The position numbers and the translations under genes are program-made. Of a stretch of 5,659 bases of DNA, positions 5,627 to 5,659 are shown piece after piece (position 1 is the stretch's first letter; each line of letters opens with the position of its first letter). Where the stretch lies: the NCBI GenBank assembly GCA_002403785.1, contig DHIM01000384.1, forward strand, positions 1-5,659, read 5' to 3'. The notes under the pieces were generated by a model. The model saw nothing but the letters and a program-made list of their open reading frames with translations, did no database searches and was not told the origin of the DNA. This DNA is from Clostridium sp. UBA4746. GTDB taxonomy: Bacteria > Bacillota > Clostridia > Clostridiales > Clostridiaceae.

Positions 5627-5659
5627 GGAAATGAAAGGTGTACAAATATACTGTAAAAT

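Noticed and set aside
5631..5659. Start of a further gene at ATG 5631
   Set aside because: Only nine codons are visible, and AAAGGG upstream is too close to the ATG to be a good ribosome binding site; it cannot be called from this window.

Overview
The window is strongly AT-rich and uses AGA for arginine, with A- or T-ending codons and strong AGGAGG-type ribosome binding sites. It carries rubrerythrin and a NifU-like/GGGtGRT gene pair. Together these point to the chromosome of a strictly anaerobic low-GC Firmicute, most likely class Clostridia (Clostridium or Peptostreptococcaceae-like). No mobile element, CRISPR array, tRNA or rRNA is visible, and all six main genes look intact.

Layout. Positions 1-274 are an AT-rich upstream region. 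It is followed by rubrerythrin (275-859, +), a long hairpin directly after its stop codon, and a rho-independent terminator (933-978). Three genes then run leftward on the minus strand: a DMT/EamA-family permease (2530-3381), a DUF1003 membrane protein (1802-2344) and an EcsC-family protein (1005-1721). The last two are 80 bp apart with no convincing terminator between them and are probably co-transcribed. A divergent regulatory region (3382-3636) holds a permease promoter facing left and a strong extended -10 promoter facing right. The rightward promoter drives a two-gene operon: a NifU/IscU-like iron-sulfur scaffold homologue (3637-4329) and a GGGtGRT-family protein (4352-5353), closed by a strong terminator (5374-5428). 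The last 230 bp hold no convincing gene. They contain a perfect 16-bp palindrome with Fur-like half-sites, a doubtful 42-codon ORF and an imperfect inverted repeat.

How the genes relate. Rubrerythrin is an oxidative-stress peroxidase, and the scaffold homologue suggests iron-sulfur or persulfide chemistry, so the two ends share an iron/redox theme; no direct link is visible. The EcsC, DUF1003 and EamA proteins are poorly characterised envelope or transport genes. The least understood part is the scaffold/GGGtGRT operon: it is compact, well expressed by its signals, conserved in anaerobes and, to my knowledge, without an established function. Its structured leader and the repeats at the divergent permease promoter are the best places to look for undescribed regulation.
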